From: an uncultured Clostridia bacterium
GTDB lineage: Bacteria; Bacillota; Clostridia; Christensenellales; Maliibacteriaceae
NCBI GenBank assembly: GCA_934613185.1
Contig: CAKTSO010000015.1
Span: 1-21,489 of the forward strand
DNA length: 21,489 bases
Reading direction: 5' to 3'
Shown here: positions 13,971 through 21,101 of the stretch, in pieces
Position numbering within the stretch: position 1 is the stretch's first letter
Layout of the letters: every line of letters begins with the position of its first letter
The notes under the pieces: generated by a model
The model's input: the letters and a program-made list of their open reading frames with translations, nothing else
What the model was told of the DNA's origin: nothing
Database searches by the model: none
Program-made: the position numbers and the translations under genes

Positions 13971-14016
13971 GTGAAAAGCGGAGGTGACGCCGGAAGCGTC
14001 ACTCGAGCATTTTCAC
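13971..14016. other. Nested double hairpin downstream of the lipid-kinase gene
   Basis: Outer arms GTGAAAA (13971-13977) and TTTTCAC (14010-14016) enclose inner arms GTGACGC (13984-13990) and GCGTCAC (13996-14002) with the 5-base loop CGGAA. All arms are perfect. On the minus strand the structure comes 25 bases after the lipid-kinase stop and its 3' side is CTTTTCAC, so it could be a weak terminator or an mRNA-stabilising 3' end. It could equally be a structured binding site. Confidence 0.5.
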
Positions 14017-14040
14017 AACGCCAAAACGGAAAAGATCAGC

Positions 14041-14982
14041 TTAAAACCGATTGTTTTCTTGTTTGGGGGCAGCCTTTTCATCTTCCGCGGGGATCGCGAA
14101 GCGGATCGCGTGTTTTTGCACCGCGACATCGAAGTGTTTGGCGTAGAGCATTTCGCCGTCGAGCACGCAGGCCGTCTCCTTTTCAAAATCCACGGCAATG
14201 TTCTTCGCGCGGCGGTATACCACAATATCGCGGAAGCTCGGCAGATCCAGATGCTCGCCGCGCTGATACGCACCCGCAAGCGTAACGAATCTCGCACGGG
14301 AAACGGGGCGAACGGCGCAGACTTCCGCCAGGCCGTCATCGTCTGCGGAACGCGGCGCACAGTAAAACGAACCGCCGACGTGCGAGCCGTTGGCGACAGT
14401 ACAAAGCAGAATCTCCTCGATCGGAAGCACTTCCCCGTCTGCCGTGATGCGGCATTTCGTGCGCATCGCATGCAAAAGCGCCCAGATAACGCCCGTGGTG
14501 TAGGCATTCTTTCCGCCGATGAGCGGCTTGCGCTTGACACGGATCATCGTCTCGCACACGACGGAGTCAAAGCCGAAGTTGAAGGCATTGATGCACCATC
14601 GATCATTGACGCGCATCAGATCCACGGCCTGTTCCGTCCCGCGGATCAGGCGGTCGACGTTCAAAAAACGGTCTTTTCCGCCGTAATATTTGACGAAATC
14701 GTTGCCGCTGCCGCAGGGATAGCAGCTCATCGACGCATTGGCAAGGCCGACGATGCCGTTGGCAACTTCGCCGATCGTCCCGTCGCCGCCGCAGGCGTAG
14801 AAGCGAACCTGCTCGTCCGCGTGGCTTTCGGCATACTCGCGGGCAAATTTCGTGGCATCGCGCGGAGCGCGCGTGGTGTAGATCTCGGCGTCAGCGTCGG
14901 GCAGGGCGCGAAGCTGGCGCGCGATCTCGCCGCCGGCGTCCGTTTTTCCCGCCATCGGGTTGACAATAAAAATATGCTTCAT
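14041..14982 (-). CDS. Diacylglycerol/lipid kinase family protein
   Basis: 313-residue ATP-dependent lipid kinase of the DgkB/YegS/sphingosine-kinase family, which phosphorylates diacylglycerol or a similar lipid at the membrane surface. Motifs in order: IFIVNPMAGK near the N-terminus, FYACGGDGTIGEVANG (nucleotide site GGDGT), CGSGNDF, INAFNFGFDSVV, and VLDGE late in the C-terminal domain with the catalytic Asp. No membrane segment. The start is ATG at 14982 (MKHIFIVNP), the usual N-terminus of the family; GAGGAG lies 11 bases before it. ATG at 15006 adds 8 residues, but its GGAGGA is nearly adjacent, too close to work well. Recycling diacylglycerol fits with pgsA elsewhere in the window, though they are not in one operon. 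Confidence 0.9.
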   Translation of the reverse strand: MKHIFIVNPMAGKTDAGGEIARQLRALPDADAEIYTTRAPRDATKFAREYAESHADEQVRFYACGGDGTIGEVANGIVGLANASMSCYPCGSGNDFVKYYGGKDRFLNVDRLIRGTEQAVDLMRVNDRWCINAFNFGFDSVVCETMIRVKRKPLIGGKNAYTTGVIWALLHAMRTKCRITADGEVLPIEEILLCTVANGSHVGGSFYCAPRSADDDGLAEVCAVRPVSRARFVTLAGAYQRGEHLDLPSFRDIVVYRRAKNIAVDFEKETACVLDGEMLYAKHFDVAVQKHAIRFAIPAEDEKAAPKQENNRF

Positions 14983-15129
14983 CGTGCTTCGGGCTCCTCG
15001 TGTCATTCCTCCCGCGCCAAAGGCGCGAACGCGTGCTCACTCCCGTTTTGTAAAACGACCTTATGTATTCGTTTTCCAGCGAACACGGGCTTTTTCAATG
15101 GTTTTTCCGTTTTTTCGCAGCGCGAAAAT

Positions 15130-15158
15130 ATCATATCACACGCGACTTCATTTGAAAA
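15130..15158 (-). promoter_or_regulatory. Candidate promoter of the lipid-kinase gene
   Basis: Minus strand TTTTCA (15158-15153), 17 bases, TATGAT (15135-15130). Gives a leader of about 140 bases that includes the hairpins described for this interval. The -35 is weak. Confidence 0.4.
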
Positions 15159-15245
15159 GCGATGTTAAAATACATTTATTTCCCGACGTGTTTTTTCGCG
15201 TTTGCGCCGTCTTCTGTCGAAAAACGGTATCCCGCGCACGCCGTC

Positions 15246-15256
15246 TATGATACAAT
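15246..15256 (+). promoter_or_regulatory. Candidate -10 of the methyltransferase operon
   Basis: Overlapping -10-like hexamers TATGAT (15246-15251) and TACAAT (15251-15256), about 50-60 bases before the TTG at 15307. No good -35 is seen at 16-18 bases, so the promoter would be weak or need an activator. Confidence 0.35.
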
Positions 15257-15306
15257 ACTCCCGAAGGATTTCATCCATTGCCATAAACGAAACGGAGGAA
15301 ACTCGT

Positions 15307-15990
15307 TTGATCGTTTTACTCGGGAAGACGCGCGCGCCGATGGACGCGGACGCCTTTCAGAAAAAAAGAGCCGCGTTTTCGCGCGTGCATCTGGATATCG
15401 GCACGGGCGACGGCAAAAACGTCTTGAAAAGCGCCGCGCAGTCGCCCGAAACGCTTTTCATCGGCCTGGACGCCGCCGCGGAAAACATGGTCGATTCCGC
15501 GCGCAAGGCCGCGAAAAAGCCGGAGAAGGGCGGGCGCGGCAACGTTTTGTTCGTCGTGGCGGCGATCGAGTCGCCGCCTGCGGAGCTTCTCGGCGCGGCG
15601 GACGAAGTGAGCGTTCTGTTCCCGTGGGGCTCGCTTCTTGCGGGTGTGGCGCGTGCCGAGCACGAGACGCTCGCAAACATCCGCGCGCTGTGCCGCCCCG
15701 GCGCGCCGTTCACGTTCGTGACGACGTATTCCCCGTCGTTTGAGGCGGCGGAGATCGAAAAGCGCGGACTGCCGCCGCTGTCGCTCGAATTTCTGCGCGG
15801 CGAATACGCGGACGCGCTCAAAAAAGAAGGCTTTTTCATCGACACCGTCGAGCTTCTGTATAACGACTACGCCGCGAAGTTCGAATCTGCATGGGCCAAG
15901 CGCCTGGCGCACGGAAGACGGCGCGAGTTTTATCGGATCGCGGGCACGATCGGCGGCGATTCGTCCCAAATGGAAGGAGAAACAACTTGA
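15307..15990 (+). CDS. NpmA/KamB-family 16S rRNA (adenine-1408-N1) methyltransferase
   Basis: 227-residue SAM-dependent methyltransferase that, from NpmA, is expected to methylate N1 of A1408 in the decoding site of the 30S subunit, blocking nearly all aminoglycosides. Compared with NpmA as I remember it, it aligns from residue 1 with no gap until about residue 160. Seen here: SAM site VHLDIGTGDGKN (D30), D55 in FIGLDA, E88-S89 in VVAAIES, W107 in LFPWG, E146 in TTYSPSFEAAEIEKRGLP, and S194/W196 in ESAWAKRLAHGRRREFYR. W107 and W196 match the two tryptophans that hold the flipped base in NpmA; the basic RRR stretch matches its rRNA contacts. Start TTG at 15307 has GGAGG 8 bases upstream and gives NpmA-like length (219 in NpmA). 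Composition is host-like, unlike the AT-rich mobile npmA. Its stop overlaps the ZIP gene start. Activity is inferred. Confidence 0.88.
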   Translation: MIVLLGKTRAPMDADAFQKKRAAFSRVHLDIGTGDGKNVLKSAAQSPETLFIGLDAAAENMVDSARKAAKKPEKGGRGNVLFVVAAIESPPAELLGAADEVSVLFPWGSLLAGVARAEHETLANIRALCRPGAPFTFVTTYSPSFEAAEIEKRGLPPLSLEFLRGEYADALKKEGFFIDTVELLYNDYAAKFESAWAKRLAHGRRREFYRIAGTIGGDSSQMEGETT

Positions 15991-16766
15991 GCGATCTTGC
16001 ATTGGTATTGCTGGGGATCTCGCTTCCCCTGGCGGGGACGACGCTCGGCGCGGGCTGCGTCTTTTTCGCAAAAAGCGGGATGCGCCCCGCCGTGCAAAAG
16101 TTTCTGCTCGGCTTCGCGTCGGGCGTGATGATCGCCGCGTCGATCTGGTCGCTTCTGATCCCCGCGATCGAGATGTCGGACGGGCGCTTTGCGTTCGTTC
16201 CCGCGGCGGTCGGCTTTCTCGTCGGCATCGCATTCCTGCTTTTGCTTGACTGCGTCGTGCCGCATCTGCACGTCAACGCCGGGGAACCCGAGGGGCGAAA
16301 ATCCTCTCTCGGGAAGTCGCTGATGCTCGTTCTGGCCGTCACGCTGCACAATCTGCCCGAGGGCATGGCCGTCGGCGTGGTGCTGGCGGGGCTTTTGGGC
16401 GGCAGCGGCATCACCGCGGCGGCCGCGTTCGCACTGGCGGCGGGCATCGCGATCCAGAACTTTCCCGAAGGCGCGATCATCTCCCTTCCCCTTGCAAGCG
16501 AGGGCATGCCGCGCAAAAAGGCGTTTTTGTGCGGCTTCGGCTCCGGCGTCGTCGAACCCGTCGGCGCGCTCGTCACCATCGCGCTGACGCGTCTGGTCAC
16601 GCCCGTTTTGCCGTACATTCTCTCGTTCGCCGCGGGCGCGATGCTCTACGTCGTGATCGAAGAGCTGATCCCCGAATCGCAGAACGGGAAGCACTCCAAC
16701 CTCGGGACGATCGGCGCGGCGCTGGGGTTCGTGCTGATGATGGTGCTCGACGTGGCGCTGGGGTAA
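15987..16766 (+). CDS. ZIP-family divalent metal transporter
   Basis: 259-residue membrane protein with about eight segments, of the ZIP family that imports zinc, iron or manganese. The metal-binding helices read VTLHNLPEGMAVGVVLAGL and AIAIQNFPEGAIISLPLAS, each with the H/N-x-x-PEG pattern, and IEELIPES in a later helix. The His-bearing loop between segments three and four (VVPHLHVNAGEPEG) is also typical. The start is TTG at 15987, overlapping the methyltransferase stop (TTGA), with AAGGAG 7 bases upstream; longer frames reading into the previous gene are shadows. Probably co-translated with the methyltransferase, though no functional tie is known. Closest in layout to ZupT-type bacterial transporters. 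Confidence 0.9.
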   Translation: MSDLALVLLGISLPLAGTTLGAGCVFFAKSGMRPAVQKFLLGFASGVMIAASIWSLLIPAIEMSDGRFAFVPAAVGFLVGIAFLLLLDCVVPHLHVNAGEPEGRKSSLGKSLMLVLAVTLHNLPEGMAVGVVLAGLLGGSGITAAAAFALAAGIAIQNFPEGAIISLPLASEGMPRKKAFLCGFGSGVVEPVGALVTIALTRLVTPVLPYILSFAAGAMLYVVIEELIPESQNGKHSNLGTIGAALGFVLMMVLDVALG

Positions 16767-16771
16767 TTCTC

Positions 16772-17467
16772 ATGAACGATTTTTCGAACGATTTTTCGCC
16801 CAATTTCATCGAGCGCGGCGCGGGCTTTCCGCTGATTTTACTCCACGGCAACGGGGAGGACGCGTCGTATTTTTCCAATCAAATCGACGTCTTCGCCGAA
16901 CGCTTTCACGTCTTCTGCCTCGACACGCGCGGGCACGGCAAGTCGCCGCGCGGGGACGCGCCGTTCACGCTGTCGCAATTTGCGGACGACCTTCTTGCGT
17001 TTTTCGACGCGCACGGCATCCAAAAGGCGCATATTTTAGGCTTTTCCGACGGCGGGAACATCGCGCTTTTGTTCGCGCTGAGGCATCCCGAGCGCGTGGA
17101 ACGGCTGATCTTAAACGGCGCGAACCTTCGCCCGTCGGGCGTGAAGTTCTTCGTACAGGCGCCGATCGTCTTCGGCTGGGCGCTGACGTATCTGATCAGC
17201 CGCTTTGACAAAAAATGCCTGCCGCATTGGGAGCTTTTGAATCTCATGGTCACGCAGCCGCACATCGACGCATCTTCTCTTCGCGCGCTGCAAGCGCCGA
17301 CGCTCGTCGTCGCCGGGACGCGCGACATGATCCGCGCGCGGCATACGCGCAAGATCGCCGAAAGCCTGCCGAACGCGCGGCTCGTCTTTTTGCAGGGCGA
17401 CCACTTCGTCGCCGCAAAGTCGCCCGAGGCGTTCAATCAAGCCGTGCTGTCGTTTCTTTGCGAGTAA
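16772..17467 (+). CDS. Alpha/beta hydrolase
   Basis: 231-residue hydrolase of the alpha/beta fold. Oxyanion segment LILLHGNGED (21-30), nucleophile elbow LGFSDGG with S92, acid D185 in VAGTRDMI and H211 in LQGDHFV form a complete triad. The cap between strands 6 and 7 is short (about 120-172). No signal peptide, so cytoplasmic. The ATG lies 5 bases after the ZIP stop with only GGGG as a poor ribosome site, so translation probably relies on coupling. Last gene of the methyltransferase-ZIP-hydrolase operon, ended by a strong hairpin. Substrate (ester, lactone or lipid) not determinable; it resembles generic esterases and 3-oxoadipate enol-lactonase-like proteins. Confidence 0.9.
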   Translation: MNDFSNDFSPNFIERGAGFPLILLHGNGEDASYFSNQIDVFAERFHVFCLDTRGHGKSPRGDAPFTLSQFADDLLAFFDAHGIQKAHILGFSDGGNIALLFALRHPERVERLILNGANLRPSGVKFFVQAPIVFGWALTYLISRFDKKCLPHWELLNLMVTQPHIDASSLRALQAPTLVVAGTRDMIRARHTRKIAESLPNARLVFLQGDHFVAAKSPEAFNQAVLSFLCE

Positions 17468-17510
17468 ATGCGCCGCCGTTCATTCCCGTTGAAATCTGCC
17501 GAGCAAACCG

Positions 17511-17560
17511 AAAAAGCAGACGCTCGCCGCACGTTCTTTCGCGGCTGTGTCTGCTTTTTT
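17511..17560. terminator. Terminator between convergent operons
   Basis: AAAAAGCAGAC (17511-17521) pairs with GTCTGCTTTTT (about 17549-17559), with an inner GCCGC/GCGGC stem and a 10-base loop; T run on the plus strand and A run on the left for the minus strand. Ends the hydrolase operon and, from the other side, the shikimate-kinase-like gene. Confidence 0.8.
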
Positions 17561-17577
17561 CGTCTTAAAGTTTCGTT

Positions 17578-18093
17578 TTATCGAAACAGCTTCAGTTCCG
17601 TCAGAAGTTTCTGCGTGCAGTGCGCCATGTCCTCGCCGGAGCAGTCGATCGTGATATCCGCCCATTTTCGATACAGCGGCAGCCGCTCGTCATACACGTC
17701 GCGAAGCGTGTTGCCCTTTTTGATGACGATGCCGCGGGTGGAGACGTTCGTCAGCCGCTTTTCCAGCTGAGAAAACGGCACGTCGAGATAGACGATCACG
17801 CCCTCGCGGGAAAGCGACTCCATCGCCGCGTCGGAATACACGGCGCTGCCGCCGGTGGCGACGACGGTATTTTTCACGTCCACGCCGCAGAGGACGACCT
17901 GCTCGACGGCCAGAAACGCGTCGATCCCGTCCTCGTCGATCGTCTCCTGCAAAAGCTTCCCGGTCTGCTGCTGAATCAAAAGATCGGTATCCAGAAAATC
18001 CATTCCCAGCGCCTTGGCCGCCAGCACGCCGATCGTGCTTTTGCCCGCGCCCGCCATGCCGATGAGCACGACGTTGCTTTTTTTCTCCTGCAT
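17578..18093 (-). CDS. Shikimate kinase family protein (divergent paralogue)
   Basis: 171-residue P-loop kinase of the shikimate-kinase size and layout. Walker A GMAGAGKST (12-20), DTD in FLDTDLLIQ, and ERLPLY near the end are present. Two shikimate-binding signatures differ: the usual FRxxE reads FLAVE (the Arg that contacts shikimate is Leu), and the GGG motif reads ATGGSAVYS. Similar GGSVVY proteins annotated as shikimate kinase occur in Clostridia, and their substrate is not established to my knowledge. The TRGIV loop is also unlike the typical lid. Stop of the HAD gene is 3 bases upstream, so the two form an operon. Start ATG at 18093; AAGGGGCG lies about 10 bases upstream inside the HAD end. 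No other aromatic-pathway gene is nearby. Confidence 0.75.
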   Translation of the reverse strand: MQEKKSNVVLIGMAGAGKSTIGVLAAKALGMDFLDTDLLIQQQTGKLLQETIDEDGIDAFLAVEQVVLCGVDVKNTVVATGGSAVYSDAAMESLSREGVIVYLDVPFSQLEKRLTNVSTRGIVIKKGNTLRDVYDERLPLYRKWADITIDCSGEDMAHCTQKLLTELKLFR

Positions 18094-18096
18094 CGT

Positions 18097-18948
18097 TTAC
18101 GCACGCCCCTTTTGTTCCAAAATTCCGCGCATTTGACGGATCACGTCCGCCACGGCGCCCTTGCGCGACGGCGCCGCGGATAAAAAGCCCATTTCGCGCA
18201 CGGAGGCAAAGCCGCTTTCCGTCACGAAGGCATAGTCCGCTTCCTCCAGCATGGGAAGGTCGTTCGGCGCGTCGCCGACGCACACGAGGATCGACCGCCC
18301 GAGTTCTTTGGCAAGCCGACGCGCCGCGTCGCCCTTGGTCACGCCGCGGCTCTGCATTTCGCAGACCGTGGGGACGGATTCGACGCATTCAAAGCCGGGA
18401 TAATTTTCCTGCGTGTAGCGCATGAGCGCCGCAATCTCGTCATGCGGGCCGGAAAAGTGCAGCTTGATCCACGGGCCGGGATACGAATCGATATCGCCTT
18501 GCACATGATAGGGCAGATTCTGATAGTATTCCTCGTCGCCGCGCGGGCAGTAGACGACGCACATGTCGCCCGTTCTCTGCGCCTCGAGCGCCGCGCGCGG
18601 AAACCGTTTCGTCACGTCGCGCGCCAGAAGTTTGACGTTGTCCGGCAGCGGCCGCACAAGGACGTCTTTCCCCGCTTTTGCATCGAAAATATGCGCCCCG
18701 TTGGCGAGCACGAGCGGCGCGCTCGGCGTGATGCGCGCGCGGATCACCGAATCGTAATAAATGCGCGTGCGCCCGCTTGCGATGGTAAACAGGCCGCCCT
18801 CACGCTCGAACGCGGCGATCGCGTCGAGGTTCGCCTGCGGGATCTGCGTCATTTTGGTGATCTTGCCGTCGGCGTTGGGCAGGCCGCCCGGCTGCGTCAG
18901 CGTATCGTCGTAATCGCTGACCAGAAGAACGTCGGAAAAAATACCCAT
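18097..18948 (-). CDS. HAD-superfamily (Cof-type) phosphatase
   Basis: 283-residue phosphatase. Motif I DYDDTL (nucleophile D12, acid D14), motif II in IASGRT, motif III/IV VTKGDAARRLAKEL and VGDAPNDLPMLEEADYAF are complete. The large insert between motifs II and III is the Cof-type cap, about residues 85-195, which selects the substrate, likely a sugar phosphate or nucleotide-like phosphate. Start ATG at 18948 has AGGAG 4 bases upstream, a little close. First gene of a two-gene unit with the shikimate-kinase-like protein. The operon may be read from the promoter at 19009-19038. Substrate unknown. Confidence 0.9.
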   Translation of the reverse strand: MGIFSDVLLVSDYDDTLTQPGGLPNADGKITKMTQIPQANLDAIAAFEREGGLFTIASGRTRIYYDSVIRARITPSAPLVLANGAHIFDAKAGKDVLVRPLPDNVKLLARDVTKRFPRAALEAQRTGDMCVVYCPRGDEEYYQNLPYHVQGDIDSYPGPWIKLHFSGPHDEIAALMRYTQENYPGFECVESVPTVCEMQSRGVTKGDAARRLAKELGRSILVCVGDAPNDLPMLEEADYAFVTESGFASVREMGFLSAAPSRKGAVADVIRQMRGILEQKGRA

Positions 18949-18970
18949 AGGACTCCTTGGCTTGTTTCAT

Positions 18971-19011
18971 AAAAATAAGATCGATCGAATGCGGTTTCGG
19001 TCGATCTTATT
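18971..19011 (-). terminator. Terminator of the arginine operon
   Basis: Minus strand: AATAAGATCGACCGAA (19011-18996) pairs with TTCGATCGATCTTATT (18989-18974), 16 bp with one G-T pair and a 6-base loop, followed by TTT and ATG. Lies 24 bases after the argD stop. Its 5' arm overlaps the -10 of the next promoter (19009-19038). Confidence 0.7.
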
Positions 19012-19038
19012 GTATCACATTGTCATGTCCGCTGTCAC
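19009..19038 (-). promoter_or_regulatory. Promoter of the HAD/kinase operon
   Basis: Minus strand GTGACA (19038-19033), 18 bases, TACAAT (19014-19009). The -35 overlaps the argD stop codon, and transcription would start at about 19002, inside the 5' arm of the terminator at 18971-19011. Confidence 0.45.
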
Positions 19039-20198
19039 AGGGCCGCGCACGCTTTTCGCATGACCTCCGCGGCTTTTTCCAGATGTTCCCAGGTGATGTT
19101 GAGGGGCGGCAGCAGGCGCACCTTGTCTTTCGCCTTGAGCGCCAGAACGCCGTTTTCGCGCATGAGCGCCAACACGTCCGACGCGTCGCCGCGCGTTTTC
19201 ACGCCGAGCATAAGCCCAAGACCCGTGACGCTCAAGACGCCGTCCGCGCCTTCAAGCTGCTCTTTTAAATACGCGCCTTTTTTCGCCACTTCGCAAAGCA
19301 ATGCGTCGTCGATGCGCGACAGGATGCTGACCGCGCCCGCGCAGGAGACGGGATTGCCGCCGAAGGTCGAGCCGTGCGTGCCCGCCGTCAGCGTGTCGGC
19401 GCATTTTTCGCCCATCATGCACGCGCCGATCGGGAGCCCGCCGCCCAGGCCCTTCGCCGTCGTGACGACGTCGGGCCTGACGCCGAAGTGTTCGTAGGCG
19501 TAGAGCTTGCCGGTGCGGCCGTTTCCGGTCTGCACTTCGTCGGCCATCAAAAGCATGTCGTGCTCGCGGCACAGCTTTTCCGCCGCGCGGACGAAATCGC
19601 CGTCCAGTGCGTTGACGCCGCCTTCGCCCTGTACCATTTCCATAAAGATCGCGCAGCATTTGTTCTGCAAAACGAGCGCTTCCAGGCCTGCAATGTCGTT
19701 GGCGTCCGCGTAGAGGAACCCGCCGGGCAGCGGCAGGAAATGCTCGTGGAACACGTCCTGTCCCGTCGCGGCGAGCGTGGCGAGCGTCCGGCCGTGGAAG
19801 CTGTTTTTGAGCGTGATGATGTTCTCGCCGACGCGGCCCTTGTCTTCCGCATATTTCCTTGCGACTTTGATGGCGCATTCGTTCGCCTCCGCGCCCGAAT
19901 TGCCGAAGAACACGCGCTTTAATCCCGTGCGCTCGCACAGCATTTTCGCAAGATTCGCGCACGGCGCGGTGTAATACAGATTGGACGTGTGCTGGAATGC
20001 GTCAAGCTGCGCTTTGACGGCGCGCTTCCATTCTTCGTCGCCCGTGCCGAAGATGTTGACGGCGATGCCGCTTCCAAGGTCGATGTATTCTTTGCCGTTC
20101 TCGTCAAAGAAAAGATCGCCCGCGCCCGACGTGATCTGCACGTCAAAGCGCGCGTAAGTGCCGGCGACATACGTCTGATCCATCGTTTTTACGTCCAT
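19035..20198 (-). CDS. argD: Acetylornithine aminotransferase
   Basis: 387-residue PLP enzyme converting N-acetylglutamate semialdehyde to N-acetylornithine. PLP-binding K249 in VVTTAKGLGGGLPIGA, D220 in LMADEVQTGNGRTG, FFGNSGAEANECAIKVARKY (about 97-116) for phosphate, and SFHGRTLATLAATGQ (133-147). THGSTFGGNPVSCAG is the usual last signature. Full length for the class-III aminotransferase group, and the gene order argJ-argB-argD supports ArgD over ornithine or GABA transaminases. ATG at 20198 follows GGAG at 9 bases and is 33 bases after the argB stop. Terminator follows. Confidence 0.95.
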   Translation of the reverse strand: MDVKTMDQTYVAGTYARFDVQITSGAGDLFFDENGKEYIDLGSGIAVNIFGTGDEEWKRAVKAQLDAFQHTSNLYYTAPCANLAKMLCERTGLKRVFFGNSGAEANECAIKVARKYAEDKGRVGENIITLKNSFHGRTLATLAATGQDVFHEHFLPLPGGFLYADANDIAGLEALVLQNKCCAIFMEMVQGEGGVNALDGDFVRAAEKLCREHDMLLMADEVQTGNGRTGKLYAYEHFGVRPDVVTTAKGLGGGLPIGACMMGEKCADTLTAGTHGSTFGGNPVSCAGAVSILSRIDDALLCEVAKKGAYLKEQLEGADGVLSVTGLGLMLGVKTRGDASDVLALMRENGVLALKAKDKVRLLPPLNITWEHLEKAAEVMRKACAAL

Positions 20199-20231
20199 GT
20201 TTCACCGCTCCTTTTTTATGATGCTTTTTCG

Positions 20232-21089
20232 TTATGATTTTTCGATCATCGTTCCGAGTCCTTCGTCCGTCAGCGTCTCGATCAAAAGCGCGTGCGGCAC
20301 GCGGCCGTCGATGATGAACACGCGCGACACGCCGTTTTCCAGCGCCTCGACGCAGCCTTCAATCTTGGGGATCATTCCGCCGCGGATGACGCCGGACGCG
20401 ATCAGCTCTTTCGTCTCCCGCGTCGTCACGCGGCGAATGAGCGTCGAAGGATCGTCGCTTTTTTGAAGAAGACCCGGCGTGTCCGTCAGGACGATCAGAC
20501 CCTCCGCCCGCAGCGCGCCCGCCAGAGCCGAGGCCGCGGTGTCCGCGTTGATGTTATAGGCGTTTCCCGCTTCGTCCGCGCCGACGGACGCGATGATCGG
20601 GATATAGCCGCCGTCCAAAAGGAGGTTCACCGCCGCCGGATCGACGTGCGTGATCTTCCCGACGAACCCGAGCTCTTCCGACAGCTTCTGGGCCCGGAAC
20701 AGGCCGCCGTCCGCGCCGCAGATGCCGACCGCGCGCCCGCCGCAGGAGGTGATCATGCCGACGAGGTCTTTGTTGACCTCGCCCGCCAGAACCATCTTGA
20801 CAAGGCGCATCGTCTCTTTGTCCGTCACGCGCAAGCCGCCGGAAAACTTCGTCTCCAGCCCCGTGCGCGCGATCATTTCGCTGATCTGCGGGCCGCCGCC
20901 GTGGACGAGCACGACGCGCACGCCGACCAAAGACAACAGCACGGCGTCGCGCATGACCGCCCGCTGGAGATTCGCATCCGTCATGGCGTTCCCACCATAT
21001 TTTACCACAATCGTGCGCCCTGCGTAACGCTGAAGATAAGGAAGCGCCTCGACCAGAACGTTGGCGCGTTCGGCATTGTCAAGTTTCAT
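20232..21089 (-). CDS. argB: Acetylglutamate kinase
   Basis: 285-residue kinase adding phosphate to N-acetylglutamate, second step of arginine synthesis. VVKYGGNAM (nucleotide Lys), VLVHGGGPQI (substrate loop), INADTAASALAGAL and RGGMIPKIEGCVEAL with the late catalytic Lys are present. The first about 20 residues form a helix (ANVLVEALPYLQRYAGRT) like that of arginine-inhibited hexameric enzymes, so end-product inhibition is likely (inference). ATG at 21089 has AAAGGAGG 6 bases upstream, overlapping the argJ stop. Middle gene of the visible arg cluster. Confidence 0.97.
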   Translation of the reverse strand: MKLDNAERANVLVEALPYLQRYAGRTIVVKYGGNAMTDANLQRAVMRDAVLLSLVGVRVVLVHGGGPQISEMIARTGLETKFSGGLRVTDKETMRLVKMVLAGEVNKDLVGMITSCGGRAVGICGADGGLFRAQKLSEELGFVGKITHVDPAAVNLLLDGGYIPIIASVGADEAGNAYNINADTAASALAGALRAEGLIVLTDTPGLLQKSDDPSTLIRRVTTRETKELIASGVIRGGMIPKIEGCVEALENGVSRVFIIDGRVPHALLIETLTDEGLGTMIEKS

Positions 21090-21101
21090 CGCGATCCTCC
21101 T

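Larger units (their letters stand above)
14983..15306. other. 324-base divergent intergenic region with structured leader
   Basis: Holds no supported gene. On the minus strand, the leader of the lipid-kinase message contains CGCGCC/GGCGCG (15027-15013, 3-base loop) directly abutting GGAGGA (15012-15007), and a small CGTTTTACAAAACG hairpin upstream. The candidate promoters for both directions are listed separately. The arrangement could let the hairpin influence use of the alternative start at 15006; this is inference. Confidence 0.4.

Noticed and set aside
13984..15168. 394-residue plus-strand frame over the lipid-kinase gene
   Set aside because: No domain or ribosome site, and the opposite strand encodes a full lipid kinase with all motifs. 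Shadow frame.
15202..15306. N-terminal extension of the methyltransferase to an ATG at 15202
   Set aside because: The extension would contain the likely promoter and the GGAGG ribosome site, and would add 35 residues absent from NpmA. TTG at 15307 fits better.
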